Assembly (NCBI GenBank): GCA_004010275.1
Contig: RBWT01000002.1
Coordinates: forward strand, 1 to 64,000
DNA from: Streptomyces huasconensis
GTDB taxonomy: Bacteria > Actinomycetota > Actinomycetes > Streptomycetales > Streptomycetaceae
Direction: 5' to 3'
Length of the DNA: 64,000 nt
Made by a program: the position numbers and the translations under genes. The notes under the pieces are model-generated. The model was not told the DNA's origin. It saw only the letters and a list, made by a program, of their open reading frames with translations, and ran no database searches. How positions within the stretch are numbered: position 1 is the first letter of the stretch; every line of letters starts with the position of its first letter. This document shows positions 9,754-20,033 of this stretch, one piece after another.

Positions 9754-10394
9754 CGGGCGACTCCCCAGCGCTGTTCGAGGATGTTGAAGATCGCGCTGAT
9801 GGCGAGGGTGATGATCAGGTAGCCGAGGGCGATCCAGACGAACGTCCAGATGATGTTGTAGCCCAGTTCGTTGAGCGTCTTGTACGTGCCGAGCAGCTCG
9901 GTGACGCTGAACGCGCCCGCGATCGCGGAGTTCTTGGCGAGCGCGATGAGGTTGGAGCCGACCGGGGCGATGACGGACCGGAACGCCTGCGGCAGGATCA
10001 CCATCGACAGGGTCTGCCCGAAGGACATGCCGAGGCTGCGGGCCGCCTCGCCCTGTCCCTTGGGCACGGTGTTGATGCCCGAGCGGAGCGCCTCGCAGAT
10101 GAAGGCGGAGGTGTAGCAGCCGAGCGCGAGGACGGCGAACACCTTGAAGGGCAGGACGAGCCCGAAGCGCGGCAGGCCCAGCAGGACGGCGAAGAAGAGC
10201 AGGGTGAGCGGGGTGTTGCGCAGGACCGTCACCCACACCGTGCCGAAGGCCCGGAAGGAGCCGACGGGCGCGACCCGGAAGGAGGCCATGAGGAAGCCGA
10301 GCACGAGCGCGAGCAGCGAGGCGTAGACGGTGAGTTCGACGGTGCCGAGGAAGCCGTCGCCGAACGTGGAGAAGTTGTCGGTCAGTACGTTCAT
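9750..10394 (-). CDS. gluC: amino-acid (glutamate-type) ABC transporter permease, GluC-like
   Basis: A 214-residue permease forming the heterodimeric channel with GluD. It shows the family start (LGTVELTVYASLLALVLG), RNTPLTLLFF, and the EAA motif GEAARSLGMSFGQTLSMVILPQAFR. It is 9 bp downstream of gluB and overlaps gluD by ATGA, so the four genes should be one transcript. Confidence 0.92.
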   Translation of the reverse strand: MNVLTDNFSTFGDGFLGTVELTVYASLLALVLGFLMASFRVAPVGSFRAFGTVWVTVLRNTPLTLLFFAVLLGLPRFGLVLPFKVFAVLALGCYTSAFICEALRSGINTVPKGQGEAARSLGMSFGQTLSMVILPQAFRSVIAPVGSNLIALAKNSAIAGAFSVTELLGTYKTLNELGYNIIWTFVWIALGYLIITLAISAIFNILEQRWGVAR

Positions 10395-10403
10395 GACGCC
10401 TCC

Positions 10404-11330
10404 TCAGTTCGCCGGGTAGCGGTCGATGGCGGGTGGCTTCGGCGCCGGGACGCCGGAGAGCCCGAGGGTGGCGTCGTAGGCCTTCTGCCAGTCGCCGTTC
10501 TTCTCGCGGGCGGCGAGGGCGTCGTCGACGGCGAACCGCAGCGCGTTGTCGCTCCGGGGCACCCCGATCCCGTACGGCTCCTCGGAGAACGGCTTGCCGA
10601 CCACCTTGAGTTCGTCGGGCACCTTGGCCGCGTAGCCGATCAGAATGGCGTCGTCGGTGGTGACGGCGTCGACCTGGTAGGTCAGCAGGTTGTCGACGCA
10701 GACGGAGTACGTGTCGTACGCGACGAGGGTGGCCTTCGGGTAGTCCTGCTGGATGCGCTGGAAGGGGGTGGACCCGGCGGCCGAGCAGACGCGTTTGCCG
10801 TCCAGGTCCTGCGGGCCCTTGATGTCCTCCTCGTCGTGGCGTACGAGCAGGCCCTGGCCCGCCATGTAGTACGGGCCGCCGAAGCCGACGAGTTTCTTGC
10901 GGTTGTCGTTGATGGTGTAGGTGCCTACGTAGTAGTCGATCTGCCCGTTCTGGAGGGCGGTCTCGCGGTTGGCGGACGCGATGGTCCTGAACTCGATCCG
11001 CCGGGGGTCGAGGCCGAGGGAGGCCGAGATCATCTTGGCGATCTCGATGTCGAAGCCCGAGTAGGTGCCGGTCGCGGGGTCCTTCTCGCCGAGGTAGGGC
11101 TGGTCCTCCTTGGCCCCCACGATGAAGCGGCCGCGGCTCTTGGCCTTGCGCCAGGTCCCCGACTCGGGCAGCTGGAAGCCGGTCGCCACCCGGTACTCGG
11201 GGAGTTTTCCGGCCGCGGGGCCCTTGGTCGGCGGGCTGCCGTCCTTGCCGCAGGCGGTGGCGGCGAGTGCGGACAGGACGAGGGCGGCGATGAGCCGGGC
11301 GATGGGCATGGTGGGTTTCTTCACGAGCAC
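10404..11330 (-). CDS. gluB: amino-acid ABC transporter substrate-binding lipoprotein, GluB-like
   Basis: A 308-residue extracytoplasmic binding protein with a lipobox (LSALAATACGKD). The SBP_bac_3 fold is evident in RFIVGAKEDQPYLGEKD, GFDIEIAKMISASLG, ALQNGQIDYYVGTYTINDNRK and DAVTTDDAILIGY. The start could be the GTG at 11330 or the ATG at 11309; the second gives a more usual signal peptide. The gene begins 10 bp after gluA. Ligand specificity (Glu, Gln or Asp) is inferred from operon type only. Confidence 0.9.
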   Translation of the reverse strand: MLVKKPTMPIARLIAALVLSALAATACGKDGSPPTKGPAAGKLPEYRVATGFQLPESGTWRKAKSRGRFIVGAKEDQPYLGEKDPATGTYSGFDIEIAKMISASLGLDPRRIEFRTIASANRETALQNGQIDYYVGTYTINDNRKKLVGFGGPYYMAGQGLLVRHDEEDIKGPQDLDGKRVCSAAGSTPFQRIQQDYPKATLVAYDTYSVCVDNLLTYQVDAVTTDDAILIGYAAKVPDELKVVGKPFSEEPYGIGVPRSDNALRFAVDDALAAREKNGDWQKAYDATLGLSGVPAPKPPAIDRYPAN

Positions 11331-11340
11331 GTCGCCCCCG

Positions 11341-12083
<743 letters not shown>

Positions 12084-12208
12084 GGCAAGACCTGCCCACT
12101 CTCAGCTGTGTACGTCCGCGCAAACTATCCACGTGAAAACGGGACTTACTGGACGACACGCTCGCGGGGGCATTAACCGTATTTGAGGCGTTTCCCCGGC
12201 CGCGCCGG

Positions 12209-12656
12209 TTACGTTTCGGCGGCCTCGGCGTAGATCTGCGACAGTTCCGGGGCCCCGTGCACCGCCCAGTCGAGCCCCGCCTGGACGACCGGGATCTCCC
12301 GTCCGGAGCGGAGCCGCACGACGGGGCTGCCGCCGGGCCACACGTGCCAGGCGGCGCCCGGCACGGTCCGCACCACCAGCGTGCCCAGGTACAGCCCCGC
12401 GTCGTTGCCGAGCCAGGGCAGCAGCTCCGGGTCGTCGCGCCAGGCGCGGCAGCAGCTGGTCGAGGGCGGTCAACGACGCCGGGGTGTCGTCCAGTTCGAG
12501 TCCCGCCGCGGCCGCCTGGGAGCGCAGCAGCTCGCACTCGGAGAGCAGCTCGGCCACGCCCTGCGGGTTCTCGCGGAAGGCCGCCGCGAGCCCCTCGCCG
12601 GCCGCGTCCGCCGCGGAGTGCCGTCTGCGCCATTTGTCGAGGAACGGAATGTTCAT
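12209..12656 (-). pseudogene. conserved hypothetical protein (frameshift near 12445)
   Basis: ATG at 12656 begins MNIPFLDKWRRRHSAADAAG and continues AFRENPQGVAELLSECELLRSQA to TALDQLLPRL. The reading then shifts frame near 12445 and continues WRDDPELLPWLGNDAGLYLG, TLVVRTVPGAAWHVWPGG and WAVHGAPELSQIYAEAAET to a TAA at 12209. Both halves are clearly protein-like and together give about 149 residues. A GAGAGGT site precedes the ATG. I do not recognise a function. It is upstream of gluA on the same strand, but the 125-bp gap argues for a separate promoter for gluA. Confidence 0.65.
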
Positions 12657-12844
12657 GGTCGGCACCTCTCCATTGCTGGCGTCCGCCGGAAACGCGACGA
12701 CACGCGAACGTCCGTGTGCCCAAGAATGTACCTGGCATGAACGCGATGTGACCGGCCGTGGAGGGCCATCGGGGCGTACGTGACAGCCGCTCACCGGCCC
12801 AGTAGCTTCATGGCGCATCCGTCATCACGCGGGAGGGGACTGTC

Positions 12845-14616
12845 GTGCGTCGACGTATCCGGGGGGCGGCCACCGCGCTCTGTCTCTGCGCGGGCCTCGC
12901 CCCCGCGGTCGCCGCCGAGGCGGCCCCGCACGGACCACCCCGGCCGCTGCCCCTGGAGCGCCTCTTCGACAACCGGGCGGTCAGCGACGACGCCCGGCCC
13001 GGTGAGGCGGACTTCGACGGGGCGGGCGGCTCGCTCTCGGCACGGGACCTGCGGGCCGCGGGGTGGACTCCCGGGCGCTCCCTCGGGGTTGACGGGGCGC
13101 GGCTGACCTGGCCGCGCACGGAGCCGGGCGAGCGGGACAACGTGCGGGCCGACGCCCAGTCGGTGAGGGTGCGCGGCCGTGGGGACGCCCTCGCGTTCCT
13201 GGTGGCGGGCACGGGCGGCGAGGCGAGCGGCACGGGGGTGGTGCGCTACCGGGACGGCTCACAGGGCAGCTACCGGCTCACCGCACCGGACTGGCGTTCG
13301 GGTCCGGCGGCCACGAAGTCGGTCGCCCTGCCGCACATCAACACCCCGGGCGGGCAGCGCGCCGAGAAGGCACGGCTGTACGTGGTGACGGTGCCGCTGG
13401 TCCGGGGGCGCGAGGTGGCGTCGGTGCGGCTGCCGCGCGACCCGGGCGCCCCTGACCTGCACGTCTTCGCCCTGTCGGTGCGGGCGCGGACCACGGGGTG
13501 GACCGGCAGCTGGGCGGCGTCGACCGCCGGGTACACGGCGGTCGGGCCCTGGAGCGACCGCACGTGCGCCAACGTCGTGCACACCAGCGTGGGCGGGCCC
13601 CGGGTGCGCGTCCGGCTCGACAACACCTTCGCGGCGGCTCCGGTGTGGATCGGCGGCGCCACCGTGGCGGTGCAGGCGGCCGGGGCGCAGGCGCGGGGCG
13701 AGCCGCGGCGGCTGTCCTTCCGGGGCCGGGCCGGCACCGAGATCCCGGCGGGGACCCAGGCCTTCAGCGACCCCCTCGGCTCGACGTGCCCGCCGACGCC
13801 AATCTGCTGGTGAGCTTCCATCTGCCGGGGCCGGTGGCGGCGGCGCCCGTGCACAGCCAGGCCCTCCAGCGCTCGTACGTCAGCGGCCCCGGCGACCACG
13901 CGGCGGACGGCTCCGCGGCGGCGTACACCTCGACGATCACGACGTGGCCGCTGCTCACCGGGGTCGACGTCAGCGGCGGGCCCGGTTCGGTGGTGCTGCT
14001 CGGCGACTCGATCACCGACGGGACGAAGTCGACGCCGGACGCCAACCGCCGCTGGCCGAATGTGCTGGCGAGGCGCCTGCTGAGCCAGTCCGACGTGCCG
14101 CGCTACGGCGTCCTCAACCACGGCATCTCGGCGAACCGCGTGGTCACCGACCGCTACCCCGGCGACGGCGTCTCCACCGACACGGGCGGCGTGAGCGCCC
14201 TGCACCGCCTGGACCGCGACGTCCTCGCCCAGACGTCGGCGCGCACGGTGGTGGTCTTCGAGGGCGTCAACGACGTGCGCTGGGGCACCTCCGCGGACCA
14301 GGTGATCGCGGGGCTGCGGGAGATCGCGGAGCGGGCGCGGGCCCGGGGCCTGCGCGTCGTGGCGGCGACCATCGCGCCCTGCGAGGGCGAGTCGCTGTGC
14401 ACGGCGGCGGCGAACGCCCGACGGGAGGCCGTCAACACCTACCTCCGCGGGGGCGGTGACTTCGACGCCGTGCTCGACTTCGACGCGGTGCTGCGCGATC
14501 CCGCGCGCCCGGCGCGGATGCTGCCCGCCTACGACAGCGGGGACCATCTGCATCCGGGCGACGCGGGTCTCGCGGCGCTCGCGGACTCCGTGGACCTGCG
14601 GAAGCTGGTGCCCTGA
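12845..14616 (+). pseudogene. secreted SGNH/GDSL hydrolase (frameshift near 13775)
   Basis: GTG at 12845 starts a signal peptide (RIRGAATALCLCAGLAPAVAAEA). An N-terminal beta-rich domain of about 300 residues includes GWTGSWAASTAGYTAVGPW. After the frame change near 13775 (SDPLGSTCPP to LDVPADANLLVSFHLP) comes the hydrolase domain: block I VVLLGDSITDG with the catalytic Ser, the Asn of FEGVNDVRWG, and the Asp/His of YDSGDHLHPGDAG. Expected role is hydrolysis of an ester outside the cell (lipid, polysaccharide acetyl group or similar). Corrected length is about 590 residues. Confidence 0.82.
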
Positions 14617-14625
14617 GCCGGGGGT

Positions 14626-15405
14626 TCAGAGCTCCAGGTCCACCACGACCGGGGCGTGGTCGGAGGCGCCCTTGCCCTTGCGCTCCTCGCGGTCCACGTA
14701 GGAGTCGGTGACGGCCTTGGCGAAGGGTTCGTTGCCGTACACGAGGTCGATGCGCATGCCCTTGTTCTTGGGGAAGCAGAGCTGGCGGTAGTCCCAGTAC
14801 GTGTACGGGTGGTCGTACTTCAGGGGGCGCGGCACGATGTCCGACAGGCCCGTGCCGCGCAGGTCGGCGAGGGCGGCGCGCTCGGCGGGGGTGACGTGTG
14901 TGGCGCCGACGAAGAGCGAGGGGTCCCAGACGTCGTCGTCGGTCGGCGCGACGTTGTAGTCGCCGAGGACGGCGAAGGGCCGGGAGCCCTTCGCGTCCCC
15001 GGCGACGGCGGCCTTCAGGGCCTCGAACCACTGGAGCTTGTACGCGTAGTGGGCGTGGTCGACCTCGCGGCCGTTGGGCACATACACCGACCAGAGGCGG
15101 ACCGGGCCGCAGGTCGCGGAGATCGCGCGGGGCTCCTCCACGCCGTCGTAGGCGGGATCGCCCGGCAGGCCCTTGACGACGTCTTCGAGGCCGACCCTGG
15201 AGATCAGCGCGACGCCGTTCCACCTGCCGGTCGCGTGGACCGCCGACTCATAGCCCAGCTCGCTCAGCTCGGCGGCCGGGAAGCCCTCGGCCGTCGTCTT
15301 GGTCTCCTGGACGCACAGCACGTCCGTGCCGGTGCTCTCCAGCCAGGCCAGGAGCCTCGGGAGCCGAGCGGTGATCGAGTTCACGTTCCAGGTCGCAATG
15401 CGCAT
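14626..15405 (-). CDS. xthA: exodeoxyribonuclease III
   Basis: A 259-residue AP endonuclease/3'-5' exonuclease for base-excision repair. All EEP-fold motifs are present: IATWNVNSI, VLCVQETKT (metal Glu), LWSVYVPNG, VLGDYNVAP (Asp/Asn), RIDLVYG and the final SDHAPVV (Asp/His). It begins with ATG at 15405 and converges on the SGNH gene with only 9 bp between the stops. Confidence 0.95.
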   Translation of the reverse strand: MRIATWNVNSITARLPRLLAWLESTGTDVLCVQETKTTAEGFPAAELSELGYESAVHATGRWNGVALISRVGLEDVVKGLPGDPAYDGVEEPRAISATCGPVRLWSVYVPNGREVDHAHYAYKLQWFEALKAAVAGDAKGSRPFAVLGDYNVAPTDDDVWDPSLFVGATHVTPAERAALADLRGTGLSDIVPRPLKYDHPYTYWDYRQLCFPKNKGMRIDLVYGNEPFAKAVTDSYVDREERKGKGASDHAPVVVDLEL

Positions 15406-15435
15406 GCCTCACAACCTACCGGCCGCCACCGACAG

Positions 15436-16110
15436 TCAGAGTTCGGCCGTCTCCCCCGGGGTCAGCCGCAGGTGTTCGGCGCCGCCGAGGGCCCCGATCT
15501 GGTTGTCGTAGATCGGCCGGGCGAGGTCGGTCAGCAGGGCGTCGTGGATGTCGTAGGCGCGCTGCGGCCCGACCTCGCGCACGTACTCGATGACCTCGGA
15601 GATCTTGCTCCAGGGCGCCATGACCGGGAGCATCAGCGTCTCCACCGGCTGGTCGGGGACGGTCAGCGCGTCACCGGGGTGGAAGACGGAGCCGTCCACC
15701 AGGTAGCCGACGTTGGTGATGCGCGGGATGTCCGGGTGGATCACGGCGTGCAGCTCGCCGTGCACCTGCACGTCGAACCCTGCGGCGGTGAACGTGTCGC
15801 CGTGCCCGACGGTGTGCACGCGGCCGGGGAAGGCCGCCGAGAGCTGGTCGGCGACCGCCTTCAGGGTCCAGATCTCGGTGCCGGGGCGGGCCTCCATGGC
15901 CGCGCGCAGGTGGCGCTCGTCGAAGTGGTCGGGGTGCTCGTGGGTGACGAGGATGGCGTCGGCGCCGGCGGCGGCGTCGTCCTCGCTGAAGCCGCCCGGG
16001 TCGACGACGAGCGTGCGTCCGTCCTTTTCGAGACGCACGCACGCGTGGGACTTCTTCGTGAACGTGATGCGCTTCGCGCGCGTGGGAGCGTTGTCCGCGG
16101 GGGTCCTCAT
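15436..16110 (-). CDS. MBL-fold metallo-hydrolase
   Basis: A protein of about 224 residues with the metallo-beta-lactamase signature THEHPDHF, a following GHGDTF, HAVIH and HPGDAL, and a C-terminal His in YDIHDAL. The pattern matches UlaG/YcbX-like cytosolic hydrolases rather than beta-lactamases; there is no signal peptide. I chose ATG 16110 because GGGGGG lies 9 nt upstream; ATG 16119 is the alternative. Substrate unknown. Confidence 0.85.
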   Translation of the reverse strand: MRTPADNAPTRAKRITFTKKSHACVRLEKDGRTLVVDPGGFSEDDAAAGADAILVTHEHPDHFDERHLRAAMEARPGTEIWTLKAVADQLSAAFPGRVHTVGHGDTFTAAGFDVQVHGELHAVIHPDIPRITNVGYLVDGSVFHPGDALTVPDQPVETLMLPVMAPWSKISEVIEYVREVGPQRAYDIHDALLTDLARPIYDNQIGALGGAEHLRLTPGETAEL

Positions 16111-16131
16111 GCCAGTCATCCCCCCATCCTG

Positions 16132-17418
16132 CTACTCCTGCGGTGTGGTTTCCTCACGGATCACGGCCTGCGCGACCTTGAAGGCGGAGTTCGCCGCGGG
16201 GACGCCGCAGTAGACGGCGGCCTGGAGCAGCACCTCCTTGATCTCGGCCGGGGTGAGGCCGTTGCGCAGGGCGGCGCGGGTGTGGAAGGCCAGCTCGTCC
16301 AGGTGACCGCCCGCGACGAGGGCGGTGAGGGTGACGCAGCTGCGGGAGCGGCGGTCGAGGCCGGGGCGGTTCCAGACCTCGCCCCAGGCGTAGCGGGTGA
16401 TGAGTTCCTGGAAGTCGCCGGAGAAGTCGTCGCCCGACGGCCAGCGCGCGGTCCACGTGGGCGTCGCCGAGAACCTCGCGGCGGACCTTGAGCCCCGCCT
16501 CGTAGGGGTCGTTCCGGACGGCACCGACGACCGCCTCGGGCTGCTCGGCGCCGGCGATGGCGGCCACGGGCGCACTGGGGCGGCGGGCGGGGACAGGACG
16601 GGCTTGACGGGCGGTGGTGTGATCGCCGCGTGGCTCTCCTGCCAGGCGGTGGAGAAGTGGCGTACGAGAAGGTCGGTGACGGCGGCGGGCTGCTCGACGG
16701 GCGCGAGGTGCGAGGCGCCCGGCACGACGGCGAGCCGCGAGTCGGGAATGCCGGCGACGAGCGTACGGGCCTCGCCCTGCCCCGTGACCTGGTCCTCGGA
16801 GCCGACGAGGACCAGCGTGGGGACGCCGATCCGACCCAGCTCGGCGCGGACGTCGAAGGCGGCGAGGGCCTCGCAGGCCGCTATGTAGCACCCGGGGTCG
16901 GTGGTGCGCACCATCTGCACGGCCCAGTCGGTGATCGCGGGCTGCGCGGCGGCGAAGCCGGGCGTGAACCAGCGTTCGGGCGCGGAGCGGGCGATGGGGT
17001 CGAGGCCGTTGCTGCGGACGATCACGCCGCGCTGCCGGAACTCGTCGGCGCTGCCGAACCGCGGCGACGCGGCGATCAGGGCGAGCGAGGCGACCCGCTG
17101 CGGGTGCCGCAACGCCAGCTCGATGCCGATGGCACCACCGAAGGCGCATCCCGCGTACCCGAAGCGCTGCACACCCAGCTCGTCGAGCGTGGCCAGCAGC
17201 CGCTCGGCGAGTTCCCCGACGGACCCGCACGGGTGCGCGGGCGCACCGCCATGCCCGGGCATGTCGAAGCGGAAGACCCGCCAGTGCCGGGTCAGGTCGG
17301 GTATCTGCCGGTCCCACATGTGCCATGTGGTACCAAGTGAGGCACCCAGGATCAGGACGGGGGCCTCTTTTGGCCCGTCAAAGCGGTATTGCAGGGTGTT
17401 CGACGGCGTCTCACTCAC
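16132..17418 (-). CDS. pcaL: fused 3-oxoadipate enol-lactonase/4-carboxymuconolactone decarboxylase
   Basis: A bifunctional enzyme of the protocatechuate branch of the beta-ketoadipate pathway. The N-terminal alpha/beta hydrolase (enol-lactonase) has LILGASLGTTWHMWD, the elbow GCAFGG and GASHLAPVEQP. The C-terminal carboxymuconolactone decarboxylase has SRSCVTLTALVAGGHLDEL and AEIKEVLLQAAVYCG. Between about 16435 and 16600 the open frame reads through a Pro/Arg/Ser-rich stretch, while a neighbouring frame encodes the expected linker (GAEQPEAVVGAVRNDPYEAG, REVLGDAHVDRA). Two compensating indels therefore hide about 50 wrong residues. Start GTG 17418. No other pca genes lie nearby. Confidence 0.85.
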   Translation of the reverse strand: MSETPSNTLQYRFDGPKEAPVLILGASLGTTWHMWDRQIPDLTRHWRVFRFDMPGHGGAPAHPCGSVGELAERLLATLDELGVQRFGYAGCAFGGAIGIELALRHPQRVASLALIAASPRFGSADEFRQRGVIVRSNGLDPIARSAPERWFTPGFAAAQPAITDWAVQMVRTTDPGCYIAACEALAAFDVRAELGRIGVPTLVLVGSEDQVTGQGEARTLVAGIPDSRLAVVPGASHLAPVEQPAAVTDLLVRHFSTAWQESHAAITPPPVKPVLSPPAAPVRPWPPSPAPSSPRRSSVPSGTTPTRRGSRSAARFSATPTWTARWPSGDDFSGDFQELITRYAWGEVWNRPGLDRRSRSCVTLTALVAGGHLDELAFHTRAALRNGLTPAEIKEVLLQAAVYCGVPAANSAFKVAQAVIREETTPQE

Positions 17419-17763
17419 GCCCCAGACCCTCTCACGTCTCACAAAATCTCACACAGCCGGGGGAAGCCGCCGGCTCGGTGCAGCTGCGGCTCGACTCGAC
17501 GGGCACCGCCGACGGCCTCGTCGATCGAGACCGAGCCTCTCAGCATGCACGCGCGCCCCTGACGCAGCGTGTCCTGCCGGCCGTGCTCTCGCCCCGGTCC
17601 TCACGTCGACGCGCTGCTTCCGTCATCAGCACACCTGCCAGCTGTTCCGTGTTTGCAGCAAAGGGTGTGGCGCCGTCCCGAAGGTCTGGATGACGTGGCG
17701 GGAAACTGTTCGGACCCCTCTGATCAGCACTTGATGACCACCCCTTGGAATACGCGGCCGACC
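17419..17763. other. intergenic boundary between chromosomal backbone and integrase
   Basis: This 345-bp stretch separates pcaL from the integrase stop. I see no convincing gene, tRNA or terminator. An integrase next to an attachment site is usual, so an attL may lie here, but no core repeat can be named from one side alone. Confidence 0.4.
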
Positions 17764-19011
17764 TCAGGCGCGACCGTTCACCTCACCGTGCAGACCATCC
17801 CATGTGGTAGCGGCTTCGCGGAGGTCTTCCACGTCTGGCTTCACGTACCACTTCTTCGTGGTCTTCACGTTTGTGTGCCCGGCCCACCGAGCGAGGATGT
17901 GATCCGGCACACCGTTGTTGGCAAGGAAGGTGAGGCAGGAGGAACGAGCATCGTAGAAACGGACTCTGCGCAGACCAAGGACCTCCATGAGCCGGTACGC
18001 GCGCCTGCGGAGTTGCTTGATCGTGAAAGCCTCCCCGGTCTCGTGCACCAGGACGTAACCGGAGTCCGAGTAAGCCTCACCGAGGACCAGCCTCTCCTTG
18101 GCCTGGAGAGTCTTGAATGTCCTGAGGGCCATCAGTACGGGGCCCGGCAAAGGAAGCTTACGTTCCCCGGCCATGGACTTGGTGTCCTTTTCCACGACGT
18201 ACCGATTCCCCATCATTGTCCGGGTGTTGGCTATGCTGATCGTGGCATCGTCCAAGTCGACGTCCTCCCATCGAAGTCCGCAGACCTCAGCGGGACGCAG
18301 CCCCATGAGGGACAGCAGAAGGGGAGCATAGAGCCGTTCCGTTTTGATGCCGTGAACGAACATCTGAACTTCCTGGACGTTCCACGGCTTCACTTCCTCC
18401 TTCTTCTTCCGGTCCTCCTTACGCGCCCTACGCGGAATTGTGACGTGCTGGGCCACGTTCACGGTCAGGAGTCTTCGCGTCACTGCGCGATTCAAGGCAT
18501 CCTTCAATCGCGCGAGGCTCATTTCCACACTGGTCACCCCGAGCGGAGTGCCAGCTTTTCCGCCGCGCGCACGTCCATACTTCAACGCCCAATGCATCCA
18601 CTTTTCTACGTCTTCCTCCGTGAGCTCTTGAAGCCGGATGTAGCCCAACTTCCCACGAACCCGATCCAATGTAATCCCGTAGTTATATATCGTGGTCTCT
18701 TCCAGATCATCCGCTTTCATGGCCAGCCACCGATCTAGCCACTCATTGAGAGTGATCTGTTTGGGAGGAACGAACGTCCCCTCCTGGTGTCGGTTGGTGA
18801 TGCGCGCGTACTCGGCCTTCGCTTCCTTGAGCGTGGCGAACGTACGAGTCAACTGCCTGCGCTTTCCGGTAGCAGGGTCGACTCCCACGTCGACCACGAA
18901 CCGGTATCGCACCTGCCCCTTCGAGTTGGGTGGGAGCTTCTTGATCGGATCGGACAGGGGGTACTCACTCTCCTTCTGTACGTGGCTTACACCGACTAGG
19001 CACTGGCTCAT
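17764..19011 (-). CDS. tyrosine site-specific recombinase (integrase)
   Basis: About 400 residues. It has an N-terminal AP2-like arm-binding segment (YRFVVDVGVDPATGKRRQ), a SAM-like core-binding domain (TLNEWLDRWLAMKADDL..TIYNYG) and the catalytic domain: Arg in LLSLMGLRPAEVCGLRWEDVD, YDARSSCLTFLANNGVPDH, the WAGHTNVKTT His and the nucleophile Tyr in KKWYVKPD. The usual H-x-x-R box is Y-D-A-R. The start is uncertain: ATG 19011 is in frame, but a CTG at 18957 after AAGGAGAG gives the usual N-terminus. It probably inserts and excises the accessory element to its right; no excisionase is evident. Confidence 0.88.
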   Translation of the reverse strand: MSQCLVGVSHVQKESEYPLSDPIKKLPPNSKGQVRYRFVVDVGVDPATGKRRQLTRTFATLKEAKAEYARITNRHQEGTFVPPKQITLNEWLDRWLAMKADDLEETTIYNYGITLDRVRGKLGYIRLQELTEEDVEKWMHWALKYGRARGGKAGTPLGVTSVEMSLARLKDALNRAVTRRLLTVNVAQHVTIPRRARKEDRKKKEEVKPWNVQEVQMFVHGIKTERLYAPLLLSLMGLRPAEVCGLRWEDVDLDDATISIANTRTMMGNRYVVEKDTKSMAGERKLPLPGPVLMALRTFKTLQAKERLVLGEAYSDSGYVLVHETGEAFTIKQLRRRAYRLMEVLGLRRVRFYDARSSCLTFLANNGVPDHILARWAGHTNVKTTKKWYVKPDVEDLREAATTWDGLHGEVNGRA

Positions 19012-19160
19012 CTGACCGGCAACAGACCAGCACTGTTCCGCGCCATGGCACAGAGCAGCACCTACGGGTTCGCGCAGCTCCACCGCCAAGCGCAGCCGCG
19101 CACGCGAACATGCTTCGAGGATCGTCACGATCGCCGGTTTGGCTAACCGGCGATCGTCGT

Positions 19161-19475
19161 CTATGTTGCGCTCGCCGTCTGCACGCGGTGCACGCTCTCA
19201 GTGCATCGCGCACCTCGGCCAGACGAAGAGAAGGCAGACAAACCGGCAATGTTCACGGACAGGGTGAGCTTTTTCGCCGAATAGGCCAGCCGCACAGACG
19301 GAGACGCAGAGGCGGAAACCCCCAGGTGCTTAGCGGCCGTGTGTCCGCCCCAGGCGTTCAGCACGCCGAGGGTAAAGAACATGGGTGAAGTGAATCGAGC
19401 AGACCGGACGGCGGACTCAGACAGACGAACCTCCCAAGTTGGGGCCGTATCAGCGGCCTGATTCGCGTGATACAT
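19161..19475 (-). CDS. small hypothetical protein next to the integrase (uncertain)
   Basis: A 104-residue reading from ATG 19475 (MYHANQAADTAPTWEV) with a helical segment LGVLNAWGGHTAAKHLGVS. No family recognised and base use is only moderately coding-like. In its favour, the conserved 58-bp block at 19548-19605 ends 73 bp upstream of its start, the same arrangement as at the DUF317 gene near 53.6 kb. An excisionase-like role is possible by position only. Confidence 0.3.
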   Translation of the reverse strand: MYHANQAADTAPTWEVRLSESAVRSARFTSPMFFTLGVLNAWGGHTAAKHLGVSASASPSVRLAYSAKKLTLSVNIAGLSAFSSSGRGARCTESVHRVQTASAT

Positions 19476-19547
19476 GGTTCCGAGCAATTGCGGAAGCCTG
19501 AGCGAAATCGAGCAGCGCCGACTGGCGCGGTGTTCTACGAGACGTTG

Positions 19548-19605
19548 TACGTTGACATGGCCCCGGCGCAACTATCCAGTCTTTCAGCGCTATTTCCTGT
19601 CTGCC
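19548..19605 (-). promoter_or_regulatory. 58-bp conserved block, copy A
   Basis: Gap-free match of 43/58 bases to 53644-53701. The best-conserved parts are TTGACATG at one end and TTTCCTGTCTGCC at the other. In both places it lies just upstream of a minus-strand start codon, so it is probably a shared promoter or operator. Confidence 0.45.
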
Positions 19606-19619
19606 GTCGGCGAAGCAGG

Positions 19620-20033
19620 TCAGGAGCTTTGTGCAGTGGTCTTGGCTATCACACGGGAGATGCGTGTACTGCCGGTCATCACGGGCGGACCCATCTTTGG
19701 GTACGGGCCGAGCAGGTGAGCCGAGTTGTCGTCGGGAAGGAGCCCGACGTCGACCAGCCCGTCCACGTACGCCTTCGCTGTCGGCGCCCAGTTCCTTGGA
19801 TCGCGCTTCCGCGTGCTTAGCCGCGGGTGCAGGACGTAATACACGGCTGCCCACTCCAGCCGTGGCAGGCGCCGGGCCCGCGCTGTCAGTGCCGCCTCCT
19901 GCCGCAGCCGCTTCTTGAGCCGGTGTTCCGCCATGTGGTGCAGCCTGTGATTGCTCGACAGGAGATCCCCATACGGCATGAGCATCGTCCACGACCGCCG
20001 TGCCCCCGGTAGAGCGGCAGTACTCACGCTCAT
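19620..20033 (-). CDS. RusA-like Holliday-junction resolvase
   Basis: A 137-residue protein with the phage RusA-like pattern: MPYGDLLSSNHRLHH at the start, YYVLHPRLSTRKRDPRNWAP in the middle (basic and Asp-containing catalytic region), then KAYVDGLVDVGLLPDDN. The family resolves branched DNA in phages and integrative elements. The last residues look ragged (VMTGSTRISRVIAKT), so a small frame error near 19680 is possible. It supports a phage or integrative-element origin. Confidence 0.65.
   Translation of the reverse strand: MSVSTAALPGARRSWTMLMPYGDLLSSNHRLHHMAEHRLKKRLRQEAALTARARRLPRLEWAAVYYVLHPRLSTRKRDPRNWAPTAKAYVDGLVDVGLLPDDNSAHLLGPYPKMGPPVMTGSTRISRVIAKTTAQSS

Noticed and set aside
14656..16491. 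A 611-residue open frame on the plus strand
   Set aside because: It runs antisense to xthA, the MBL gene and pcaL, all of which have intact family motifs.
17419..17763. A tRNA gene as the integration site
   Set aside because: No cloverleaf, T-loop (GGTTCRAxTCC) or anticodon arm could be found in the gap.
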